Of a DNA stretch of 64,000 nucleotides, positions 10,565 through 22,100 are shown in pieces. The position numbers were made by a program, and so were the translations under genes. The stretch lies in assembly GCA_014843695.1 (NCBI GenBank), contig CM026391.1, positions 15,621,365 to 15,685,364 on the forward strand. The letters are read 5' to 3'. Every line of letters begins with the position of its first letter. The first letter of the stretch is position 1. The notes under the pieces are model-generated. The model was not told the DNA's origin. It worked only from the letters and a program-made list of their open reading frames with translations, and searched no databases. This DNA comes from Archivesica marissinica (Eukaryota > Mollusca > Bivalvia > Venerida > Vesicomyidae).

Positions 10565-10853
10565 CACAGAAATTTAATGAATTGAAAAGAAAACCAAATA
10601 TTAAAACACTGTTGTGACGTCATACCTTTGTACTTGTCTATTATTATTATTATTGGACTGGTGTCAAAAGGCCAGAGTATTATTAAATACTGAGGGTACT
10701 TGTACGAAATTAACAATTTTAATGAGTGGATCCAAGTCCACGATTTTACATATTGGGTCCGTTTGAGGCTTATATCCTATAAATATTATACAAATATAGC
10801 TGTGAACAGAAATCAAAAGGTCTTATATAATAAATTCTGTTATATATCTTAGA

Positions 10854-10928
10854 ATTTTTTAAATAATATTTTTATTGCATTTTTTCCATAAAAACATTTT
10901 TCATGACATTATTTACAGCCCTCCCCAT
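10854..10928 (-). mobile_element. Short copy of the same retroposon 3' end inserted in a local repeat
   Basis: TTTTTTAAATAATATTTTTATTGC ends in ACAGCCCTCCCC, matching 19715-19873. The flanking CTTAGA / AAATATTGTC is continuous in two uninterrupted paralogues at 10388-10564. Confidence 0.55.
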
Positions 10929-10989
10929 AGAAATATTGTCACATGAAAATACAGAGAAATTAAATGAATTGGAAAAAAAACCAAATAAT

Positions 10990-12104
10990 AAAAACATGGC
11001 CTAAGCTGAGAGACAAGGGAGAGATGGTGATTACTCCCATTTCTTAAGTCATTACTCAACTTGCTTTACACAGTCATACATGTGTTTTGACAGTAAATGG
11101 CTCAAATTGGCTCATTTGAGCGGAAACTATTGAGTCAATGTTTTGAGTTAAATGAGAAACAATTAAACAGGCACTTGCCTAATTACTAAGATAGTTTTGT
11201 ACATGTGTGGCATGATTGGTTGTGTGCCCGGCTGCCATTTACAACTCTCTGCGGGATTAGATTTCTCACCAGAAAATAACAACTTTGTGTCAGAAATAAT
11301 CCTGTTTTACCAAGAAATTGGATAAAATTCACCTTATGTGTGGTTACTTTCTAAGATGTGATCAGTTATTATTATGGTGTTAATAGAATGAGGACACATA
11401 TATATATTGATATATTGGAATTTTGTTGCTGGATTGATGTATTCACTAAGAGTAAGCACTAACATTTTATTTCTTCTATATTTCTCCCTACATGGGTTTA
11501 AACGTATATTTATTCGACATTATATTAATTTACTACAAATAATTATGTACACAATAAATACAAGTAGATTGAAATGAAAGTTAAAAGCTTATTGGATTTC
11601 CAACTGGCTTGCGGGTGGTCAGTGGTTCTATACAGGTGTCCATTTGTGCCTGAACTACTGCTTGGATGGGGGGGGGGACCTGGGTTCTCCACTATTACTG
11701 GTATGAACTGAACAGTCATCATATGACCTAAAATGTTGGTGTTACTTTAAAACCAACAAACAAACACATTTTCCTTCATTTTTATTTTTTACCTGATAGC
11801 TAAATGGCTGTCATTTGTATGGAGATATAATAGTATATTAACCTAAATCTCTATGAAGGAAAGGGTAAATCCTTAGCATGCTGGGTAAAATATAGGCTAT
11901 AAATAGTTCCAAATAATTGTAGCAGACAACAATTTATTAATGTGCTTTTCTTATTTGTAACTGGAAATATGCCATGGAATGTTTTTAGAATTGTATCATT
12001 CTATTGAAAATTTCATGACAGAGTTGACTGTTATTTTCAACGCGCACAAAGAGAAGGTTTGATTACATCCTAGCAACAATTACTGTTCTTACATATAATA
12101 GTAG
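10990..12104. other. Intergenic, only a MITE B fragment
   Basis: AT-rich sequence between the 87-bp repeat family and the 26-bp satellite. Nothing else recognised. Confidence 0.5.
11798..11867. mobile_element. MITE family B terminal fragment
   Basis: AAATGGCTGTCATTTGTATG and ATCTCTATGAAGGAAAGGGT match the ~66-bp family B end. The rest of the element is absent. Confidence 0.65.
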
Positions 12105-15100
12105 ATTGACTGGACCACATATAATAGTAGATTGACTGGACCACATATAATAGTATATTGACTGGACCACATATAATAGTAGATTGACTGGACCACATAT
12201 AATAGTAGATTGACTGGACCACATATAATAGTAGATTGACTGGACCACATATAATAGTAGATTGACTGGACCACATATAATAGTAGATTGACTGGACCAC
12301 ATATAATAGTAGATTGACTGGACCACATATAATAGTAGATTAACTAGTCCACATATGATAGTAGATTGACCAGTCCACATAATAGTAGATTGACCAGTCC
12401 ATATATGATGGTAGATGACCCAAAAAACAGCCAAAAAAACACCACAAAAAAAACACCACAAAAAACACCACAAAAAGATTGACTGGACCACATATAATAG
12501 TAGATTGACGGACCACATACAATAGTAGATTGACTGGACCACATACAATAGTAGATTGACTGGACCACATACAATAGTAGATGACTGGACCACATATAAT
12601 AGTAGATTGACTGGACCACATATAATAGTAGATTGACTGGACCACATATAATAGTAGATTGACTGGACCACATATAATAGTAGATTGACTGGACCACATA
12701 TAATAGTAGATTGACTGGACCACATATAATAGTAGATTCAACTACAAACCAGTCCACATATGATAGTAGATTGACCAGTCCATATATGATGGTAGATTGA
12801 CCAGTCCATATATGATAGTAGATTGACCAGTCCATATATGATGGTAGATTGACCAGTCCATATATGATGGTAGATTGACCAGTGCATATATGATGGTAGA
12901 TTGACCAGTCCATATATGATAGTAGATTGACCAGTCCAATATGATAGTAGATTGACCAGTCCACATATGATAGTAGATTGACCAGTCCACATAATAGTAG
13001 ATTGACCAGTCCACATATGATGGTAGATTGACCGGTCCACATATGATGGTAGATTGACCAGTCCATATATGATAGTAGATTGACCAGTCCACATATGATA
13101 GTAGATTGACCAGTGCATATATGATGGTAGATTGACCAGTCCACATATGATAGTAGATTGACCAGTCCACATATAATAGTAGATTGACCAGTGCATATAT
13201 GATGGTAGATTGACCAGCCACATATATGTAGATTAATCCAATATGATAGTAGATTGACCAGTCCACATATGATAGTAGATTGACCAGTCCACATATGATA
13301 GTAGATTGACCAGTCCACATATGATAGTAGATTGACCAGTCCACATATAATAGTAGATTGACCAGTCCACATATGATAGTAGATTGACCGGTCCACATAA
13401 TAGTAGATTGACCAGTCCACATATAATAGTAGATTACCAGTCCAAAATGTAGATTCCATCCAAACCAGTCCATATATGATAGTAGATTGACCAGTCCATA
13501 TATGATAGTAGATTGACCAGTCCATATATGATAGTAGATTGACCAGTCCATATATGATAGTAGATTGACCAGTCCATATATGATAGTAGATTGACCAGTC
13601 CATATATGATAGTAGATTGACCAGTCCATATATGATAGTAGATTGACCAGTCCATATAATAGTAGATTGACCAGTCCATATATGATAGTAGATTGACCAG
13701 TCCATATATGATAGTAGATTGACCAGTCCATATATGATAGTAGATTGACCAGTCCACATAATAGTAGATTGACCAGTCCACATAATAGTAGATTGACCAG
13801 TCCACATATAATAGTAGATTGACCAGTCCATATATGATAGTAGATTGACTGGTCCATATATGATAGTAGATTGACCAGTCCATATATGATAGTAGATTGA
13901 CCAGTCCATATATGATAGTAGATTGACCGGTCCACATATGATAGTAGATTGACCAGTCCATATATGATAGTAGATTGACCAGTCCACATATGATATTAGA
14001 TTGACCAGTCCATATATGATAGTAGATTGACCAGTCCACATATGATAGTAGATTGACCAGTCCATATATGATAGTAGATTGACCAGTCCATATATGATAG
14101 TAGATTGACCAGTCCACATATGATAGTAGATTGACCAGTCCACATAATAGTAGATTGACCAGTCCACATAATAGTAGATTGACCAGTCCACATATGATAG
14201 TAGATTGACCAGTCCACATATGATAGTAGATTGACCAGTCCATGTATGATAGTAGATTGACCAGTCCATATGATAGTAGATGACCGTCCATTATAAAACA
14301 CAAAAAAACCACCACAAATAGTAGATGACCATCCACATATGATAGTAGATTGACCAGTCCACATATGATAGTAGTAGATTGAATAGTCCACATATGATAG
14401 TAGATTGACCAGTCCACATATGATAGTAGATTGACCAGTCCACATATGATAGTAGTAGATTGAATAGTCCACATATGATAGTAGATTGACCAGTCCACAT
14501 ATGATAGTAGATTGAATAGTCCACATATGATAGTAGATTGACCAGTCCACATATGATAGTAGATTGAATAGTCCACATATGATAGTAGATTGACCAGTGC
14601 ATATATGATTAATGACCAGTCCACATATGATGGTAGATTGACCAGTCCACAATGATAGTAGATTGACCAGTCCACATATGAGGTAGATTGACCAGTCCAT
14701 ATATGATAGTAGATTGACCAGTCCACATATGATGGTAGATTGACCAGTGCATATATGATGGTAGATTGACCAGTCCACATATGATAGTAGATTGACCAGT
14801 CCACATATAATAGTAGATTGACCAGTGCATATATGATGGTAGATTGACCAGTCTACATATGATGGTAGATTGACCAGTCCATATATGATAGTAGATTGAC
14901 CAGTCCACATATGATAGTAGATTGACCAGTCCACATATGATAGTAGATTGACCAGTCCACATATGATAGTAGATTGACCAGTCCATATATGATAGTAGAT
15001 TGACCAGTCCACATATGATAGTAGATTGACCAGTCCACATATGATAGTAGATTGACCAGTTCATATATGATAGTAGATTGACCAGTCCATATATGATAGT

Positions 15101-15200
15101 AGATTGACCAGTCCATATATGATAGTAGATTGACCAGTCCATATATGATAGTAGATTGACCAGTCCATGTATGATAGTAGATTGACCGGTCCATGTATGG
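12105..15200. repeat. 26-bp satellite, ~118 units
   Basis: Unit TGATAGTAGATTGACCAG + TCCATATA. A second monomer type, with GACTGGACCACATATAA in place of GACCAGTCCATATATGA, forms two blocks (12105-12340, 12478-12735). Two A-rich interruptions with ACACCAC motifs occur at 12419-12476 and ~14290-14325. All frames are nearly stop-free on the - strand, producing spurious ORFs of up to 641 codons. Confidence 0.92.
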
Positions 15201-15844
15201 TGTGATACGAACATTCATCATCAAGCATGGCCTTATTTTTGAAAACAAGCAATGGTAAATTTCTTGCAATCAGTGTCAGGTACATTAACAATTGTCTATA
15301 ATCCTATAATACCTGTATCAATGAAGTGCACTACCTATAATTGTATGCAAATCCTATGTAACAAAGACAGTTCAATTGACACCAACTATGCAAAAGTATC
15401 TAATAGTAACCAATACAATATCATTCTAAAAGAACAAGTAAAAAAACCTTGTATGACCATGACAATCTGTAATATCTATTAGTTACATATCTGTCATTTT
15501 CAGCAGTTTAAATTCAATTAGAAAAAGACATAGCATATGCTTCTTCTTTGTGTGTCAAAATGTGTTTGTACTTTCAACAAGAACTAAGCTATCAGCTGCA
15601 GTAGATATTTTGAGGATATGCATATGTACAGCATGTTTTTATCACCTCTATTTGTTAAACATATTCAATAGCTCACAATTACATGGACAAATCATTTGTA
15701 ACAATGGTTTCCACATATATTAGCATATTTCATCTTAACTAATAATCTTTACATTTTGTATTATTTTTCTTTATCAGCACTCATCTGTTGCTAAACATAT
15801 TTACCGCTATAATAAATGTGAAGTGTGCCATGATAAGAGTCAAA
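15201..15844. other. Unique sequence upstream of protocadherin
   Basis: Non-repetitive AT-rich sequence between the satellite and the candidate promoter. A 76-codon ORF at 15252-15482 has no recognisable features. Confidence 0.5.
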
Positions 15845-15935
15845 GGGTGGTCTAATTGGTGTTGTATTGCAAGCTGATTGGCTGGCTGTCAGTGAGTGGG
15901 AGGAGCTTAGTGAAAGATTGACAGCCAATTATCAA
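15845..15935 (+). promoter_or_regulatory. Candidate protocadherin promoter: paired inverted CCAAT boxes and GT-rich box
   Basis: About 600 bp before the ATG there are closely spaced ATTGG/CCAAT motifs (GATTGGCTGGCTGTCA near 15878 and TGACAGCCAAT near 15921). They form an imperfect inverted repeat around a G-rich GTGGGAGGAGC segment. This is compatible with an NF-Y type promoter but rests on motif recognition only. The stretch also lacks the simple repeats found around it. Confidence 0.3.
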
Positions 15936-16094
15936 GCAAGTGTGGTAGAATCCGAGATCTGTCATAATACCATGCACTTGTTTGAAAATAAGAAGTATTG
16001 AAATTATTTATGTGAAAAAATTGTACAAATGATGGAGTTATCTCTTTCTCACAAGTGTTGTTGTCATTCTATTTGGATTGTAGTTCTATATTAG

Positions 16095-16387
16095 GTAAGA
16101 TAAGGAATAGTTGTTTAAATATTTCAAAATTTAATTGGCCAAAAAAATATTGCAGTGTCCAATCTGCGGTGATGCTGCAAATAACTGAATGGATTCAAAG
16201 AGGGATTTATCGCGTAAGAGGATTTTAAAACGAATTAAAATGCCTGTACGTTCAAAAGGGGCCAGTGATTGTGATCTTCAAGTTGTAATTAGTTGGTTGT
16301 ATTTGGAATAGTAGGATTTGCAATTGAAATGTTTTGAATTATTTTACTGGATATTTTGCATTAAATAAATCTCTTGAAATATTTCAG
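16095..16387 (+). other. Possible 5' UTR intron of the protocadherin gene
   Basis: A good donor (TTAG|GTAAGATAAGG at 16095) and an acceptor (GAAATATTTCAG ending at 16387) lie upstream of the start codon. If used, a non-coding first exon would end at 16094 and the start-codon exon would begin at 16388. This does not affect the protein. It is a sequence-motif prediction only. Confidence 0.35.
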
Positions 16388-16423
16388 GGACTTTGGAGTG
16401 AATTTCGATTTCGACAGTTGCAG

Positions 16424-16455
16424 ATGACACTCGTGTTACAGAGATGATGCCGTAG
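16424..16455 (+). promoter_or_regulatory. Two overlapping upstream ORFs in the protocadherin leader
   Basis: Two short uORFs precede the main ATG: 16424-16447 (seven codons then TGA) and 16444-16455 (Met-Met-Pro then TAG). Both terminate more than 40 bp before 16498. If the leader is transcribed as inferred, they could lower or regulate translation of the main ORF. Confidence 0.4.
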
Positions 16456-16497
16456 AGTGGAGCTACATTTTTCTGTCGGAGATTATAAATCATCAAA

Positions 16498-19146
16498 ATG
16501 GAGTGTTCAATTCAATATTATATATTCACATTGTTAATTATATCATGTAATAATTTTCATTATTCATTTGGGGTGACTTACATTGTGACCGAGGACGGAA
16601 AACCAAACCTGCTTATCGGAAACATTGCAAAGGACTTTAATTTTACTGTACATATAAATGAGGGAAAGTCATTACGCTTCAGTTTCTTGAACCAAGATGA
16701 AGCGCATGTTTCATATTTCAACATTTCGGAAAGTTCAGGAGACTTGTTCACCGTCGGTGTGCTGGATCGAGAAAATGTATGCGACCAGGCAACTCTGTGT
16801 TCCGTTATCCTGGAAATTGCAGTAACAGCAACGAAAATATCATTTTTCGAGAAAGTTCGAGTAAATATAACAATTGAGGATGTCAATGACCACGCTCCTA
16901 AATTTTCCAAGACGTCCGAGTCTCTATCATTCTCCGAGTCGGCGAGCATCGGCACATCATTCACCATAGACGGAGCTGTCGATCCTGACAGTACAAAGTT
17001 TGCTGTTAAATCATACAACATCACGCCATCTGCTTCACCTTTTTCGACAAAATTTAGCACAAACCTTGACGGAACTCCAAGTGTTCAGATCATCGTGAAT
17101 GAAGAGCTTGACAGAGAAACCAACGATCACTATCAGATTAAGGTCATTGCAATAGATGGAGGTATGCCGCCAAAACAGGGAATTCTTCAAGTAAACATTT
17201 CCATCACAGACGTAAATGACAATTTACCAGTGTTCAGTCACACTATATATAACTCCTCAGTAGAAGAGGATATTTCAATTAATTCGACGATTTTGCACGT
17301 TTCCGCAAAAGATCTTGATGTCGGCGACAATGGCAAAGTTTCGTACTGCTTTGCATCACACCAGTTGCAAGATATTGAATCACTGTTCTCGATTCACCCA
17401 GAAAACGGCGAAATTAAAACAAAAGGACGATTGGTTTACATTCCGGGCCATCAGTATCAAATAATCGTAGAGGCAAGTGATGCTGGTGTTCCGCCCAAAA
17501 CAACCCAGGCTTTTGTATATATTCACGTGCAGGATGTTAATAATAATGCACCCAAAATAAAACTGAATTTTCTCTCGGCATCAAAGTTTGCGAAAGTTTC
17601 AGAACATGCTGATGTTGGCGCTGTGGTTGCATTGATTGGTGTTACCGATGACGACGTTGGCTGGAACGGAATTACTAATTGCACAATAGAGAGTGATACC
17701 TTTGCTCTTCAAAAATCAGAGGTTAACGAGTACAAAGTCATTGTAACACAGCCATTAGACAGAGAAAATAAGTCGCTATACATTGTAACTGTGTTTTGTG
17801 AAGACATTGGAACTCCGCCAATGAACTCTACCAGTAACTTTAATATATCGGTCATTGATGAGAATGACCATGTTCCTGTATTCTCACAGATAAATTACAT
17901 AAAAGCATTAACGGAGAATAATAATTACGGTGATGTCATTATTACGGTGTTCGCTTCGGATGCAGATTCTGGCAACAATGCTAAGATATTGTACGAATTG
18001 AGGAGTGAATCCTGGACTGATTTCATTATCAATCGAGATGATGGAACAATCCGTGCAATGAAGCCGTTTGACAGAGAGGAACAGGCGTATTACGAATTTT
18101 TAGTTCTTGCAATAGATGGCGGTGATGAACCACATACATCTACTGCAACCATCACCTTGGAAATCCTTGATGAAAATGATAACCGGCCATCTTTTGAGCT
18201 TGCACACTATGAATTTACCGTTCCCGAGAACCATCCTCAGGACAAGGTCATTGGTCAGATGACTGCAACAGATAAAGACTCTGAGAATAATGGAATTGTA
18301 ACATACACTATTGCTGATAACTCTGAAACTGTTGTTCCATTTAAACTCGATCCAAATGGATTTTTGAAAACTAAAATGCCACTTGATAGAGAATTACAGA
18401 ATCGTTATGAGTTTACGGTTGTTGCAACCGACCAAGGCTTCCCACATAGACTTAGTTCATCTGTTAATGTAAGTGTGTTGGTCAGCGACACAAATGATAA
18501 CAGCCCTTTTATAGTATCACCCGAAATGTCTGGTCGCATTGTATACATATCAGTGACAACTCCCGTGAACACGCCACTTTATCTTATCCAGGCTCATGAT
18601 ATTGATGAAGGGAGAAATGCGAAGCTGATATACAAAATAGAGGACCGAAATGATACGCATATTTTCGATATCAACGACATGGGTCAAGTGCTTGTGGCAA
18701 GACCGATGGAAAAGAAGGAGGTGAATTTGTATATGATACAAGTGGTTGTTTATGATAGTGGAAATCCACAAAATTACGCAAAAACGAAACTACTGATGGC
18801 GGTGGTAGTGGCGAATGTTACAACGATAGCTCCAGCTGCAGATGGCTTACACAGTCAGAATCTGTTGATTGCTCTCACCGTTGTCATAGTAACAGTTGTG
18901 CTGGCGGCGACTATTGTAGTGACAATATGTGTGATTCGTAGAATGGATAAGCAAAAACGTGATTTTTTTGGCGGAGATTCCAATAGTGAACATTCTTCCG
19001 AGGCAGAAGTGGTTCCCGGCCTTGATGGACAGAAGAAATTTTACTCTGGAACGAACAACGCAACTCAACTGACTCCTGTTGTGTCTCAAATATCTCTGGA
19101 CAGAAGTTCCATGGCGAAAGATTACATCTACAAACCAAGAATGAAT
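16498..19146 (+). CDS. Protocadherin coding exon 1: signal peptide, seven cadherin repeats, TM
   Basis: This exon encodes residues 1-883. Residues 1-25 form a hydrophobic signal peptide. Cadherin repeat boundaries follow the calcium-binding linkers: DVNDHAP 128-134, DVNDNLP 238-244, DVNNNAP 346-352, DENDHVP 454-460, DENDNRP 558-564 and DTNDNSP 664-670. The seventh repeat (672-775) has no terminal linker, as expected next to the membrane. LDRE-type motifs are clear in repeats 1, 2, 4, 5 (FDRE) and 6, but missing in 3 and 7. Repeat 1 has Cys95 and Cys101, matching the C-X5-C loop typical of protocadherin EC1. There are at least a dozen N-glycosylation sequons. The TM helix at about 788-812 is followed by a basic stop-transfer (RRMDKQKR). 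The ATG is the first one that leads directly into a signal peptide. The exon ends at a strong donor (AAT|GTAAGTAAA). Reading past the donor adds 17 residues and a stop at 19198-19200. Confidence 0.93.
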
Positions 19147-22100
19147 GTAAGTAAATATAGTATATCACTACTTACCACGGTGTACTCTATATTGCAGTAA
19201 CACTACATTGTACATACAGTCAAACCTGTCTTAAGCAGCCAGCCAAGGGAATCACAGAAAGTGGCTGCTTAACACAGATGGCTGCTTAATAGAGGTCAAA
19301 TGTATAATAAAACAACATATTGGAAATCTGGAAACTGGCTACTTAATACAGGTTGGCTGCTTAATGGAGGTGACCACTAAACCAGGTTTGACTGTATATA
19401 TAGTACACAGTTATTTTAGCTTGATTGCGACACAAGTTCATGCGACAATAGTCTTCGATCTCGAGACATCATTCCTGATGGAATCCATCACCATTAGGGA
19501 GATGGGAGATGGAAGAATCAATGTGGATTTAAGGAACCCAGCACAGTGGTTCTGGCACACACAACCTATTGGCTACAAGATGGATAATGTATCCATTTCT
19601 GTAACACCCTGTATTCAGTATTCCACTGTACATATTGTCAATGCCCATAAGTATGCTACCCTCGAAGTTTGATGCAGTTTATCAATATAATATTAACATG
19701 GTCATGCATACTATTTTTTTTTAAATAATATTTTATTGCATTTTTTCATACAATACATTACATATATACATACAATACTAAGAACAAATCAGAGATTAAT
19801 ATGTAATTATATGATTGCAGTAAGTTATAACAACATTATTTACAGCCCTCCCCGTTTACAGCCCTCCCCGTTTATGCATGCTATTGAGAACATAAACAAT
19901 TTAATTATTCGGTTTAGTAATGTAAACATATCTCCACATAATTTTATTTGCATACACTCCTAGAGGGCGACTGGGGTGAAATAGTGACCATGACCTAGGG
20001 ACCATGACATTGCCCCCTGGGGACCCAACTTCTCCCGGATTTTTTAAAAATAATTTTCATACAAAATATTGTCTAGTAAGATACACTGGCCCATTATAAA
20101 GCACTCCTTCTATTCAAAAATGTCAAATTGTGACATTTAACCCTATTGTGTTGAAATTGATTAAATAACACCATTTAAGGATGCGATCGTGCGCTTTCTC
20201 ACTTCTCCCAAAAATTCAGACCTAGAATGAGCCCTGCTCCCAGAATATAACAGGTATAACTACAAAATAGGGAAAAGTTTATAGCGGCTGATGGTTGACA
20301 TGGCCAAAATTTAATATTCTCTATAATTTTATTCTTCCTGAAATCAAAATAGGGAAGAAACCAGGCAGCCAAGTGAGATAATTTCTCACAAATAAATGAT
20401 CTCACAAATCTGTCCATACTTGCCTATAAAACTACTGTTTTACCACCAGATTATTGCCCCAATGTGGCTACCCGTCCATACTCGCCTATAAAACTACTGT
20501 TTTACCACCAGATTATTGCCCCCAACTTGCGCGGGCTAAACATGTAATTTATACTTGTGTCCATTTCATCAACCCGTCTTATAAACCTCACATATTTAAG
20601 GACCAAAGTAGGTTGGTCATCTTTTAGGTGAGATCGCCTTATAGGCGGTATGTTATTTTTGGTATATACAATGTATAAATATAGGATCTTACACTTGTGG
20701 TGATTTCATACCATATTTCATGAAACCCGTTACCGTGGTGATTTCATACCATATTTCATGAAACCCGTTACCGTGGTGATTTCATACCATATTTCATGAA
20801 ACCCGTTACCGTGGTGATTTCATACCATATTTCATGAAACCCGTTACCGTGGTGATTTCATACCATATTTCATGAAACCCGTTACCGTGGTGATTTCTTG
20901 TTCATGAAATCACCACGAGTGCAAGATCCTTTTTATCACATTACCAAATAGAGTTTTAATAATATTTTTGCGCAAAATAATGATGCTACTTTCATTTTGG
21001 CGCCAAGTGTCAGCGTATATTGTCATGACGCCACTAAATTGTAATTGCGTCGCTATGCAAAACTAAGTTGTATTTATCGTTAACGTTATGTACCAATTCA
21101 CCGAGAATTTTGCATAATTTAAAGTTTAATTTACAAATTATAAGGATTATTCTCTCGACCAATCCGAATCTGTCCACGTGTGCATATAAGAAAATATGTG
21201 ATGGCTGTATGAAACTGAATACAATTCTACAGTGACTCATTCCTTAAATGGTGGTTTTTAACCTTTAAAGTGACACTACATCGGTGAAAACGCAAATGTC
21301 TGCACAATGTAATTTCCTATTATATGGTATAAAAAAAATTCTCAATATTTAATTGCCTCAAAAACTGAGTATTTCAACAAATAAACAAGCGTCATATACG
21401 CGGTTTGTTGACATAACAAAATAATGTAAATATGGTCAACATTCATGCGTAATACAATGCGTGTATCCTGAATAACACGATTTATCGTACAGATTTACCG
21501 TTATATCTCATATTTGTGCCTATGCATGTTTATTTGTAGACTAATCTTAGTTAAATCATCTCTAAACGAAATGTCGCACATTTAGTATTGACTCCAATGA
21601 CAAACAAACGTCATTTCAGGAGCATTGATGACCGTTACATGAAATCCTACTTTCACTTTTGAAAGTTTGTAGACAACAAAAACACTGTTTATTGATTCAA
21701 TGTTAGTGTTCGAATATATTCAGAAGAATGTGTATAGTAGCAATGCATTTATACGTGAACAAATGCATTTATTTGGCTTTTTGCGATGTAATGTCGCTTT
21801 AAGCTGCTAATCACAAATAAAGTTGCTTTTGCAAACAGCATTGATCCAGATCAGACGAAACAGAATAGAATAGCTCTATGCTATTTGCTCGTCGGATAGT
21901 AGCAAACAACATAGTTCCTGATCAGACTGGATATTTTTGCACATTCCTTCCAATTTATTCAGCATTTTAAGGGTTAAATGTCATTTCAATAAAAATTAAT
22001 ATAAATTGTTATTTATATTATTAAATTTACCAGGCCTATGTAATGAATTATTTGACTATAAAGGTTAATTATTTAATCGGGAAAGAAGAATTACCTGTGT

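Larger units (their letters stand above)
9349..10785. repeat. Large interrupted inverted repeat
   Basis: The left arm (9349-9860) has GGATATAAGCCG, AATTAAAATTGTTAATTTTG, CAGTCCAATA and AGTACAAAGATATGACGTCA. The right arm (10590-10785) carries the reverse complements in mirror order. The left arm also contains MITE C and a short extra palindrome. The arms enclose the SINE3-like element and the 87-bp repeats. Confidence 0.55.

Noticed and set aside
12063..15291. Many overlapping - strand ORFs (up to 641 codons) rich in Trp/Tyr/Ile
   Set aside because: All lie in the 26-bp satellite. A stop-free unit whose length is not a multiple of three opens all three frames; there is no start context, domain or codon bias.
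16578..17060. 160-codon antisense ORF within the protocadherin ectodomain, and smaller ones at 18550-19168
   Set aside because: Shadow frames of a well-supported coding exon.
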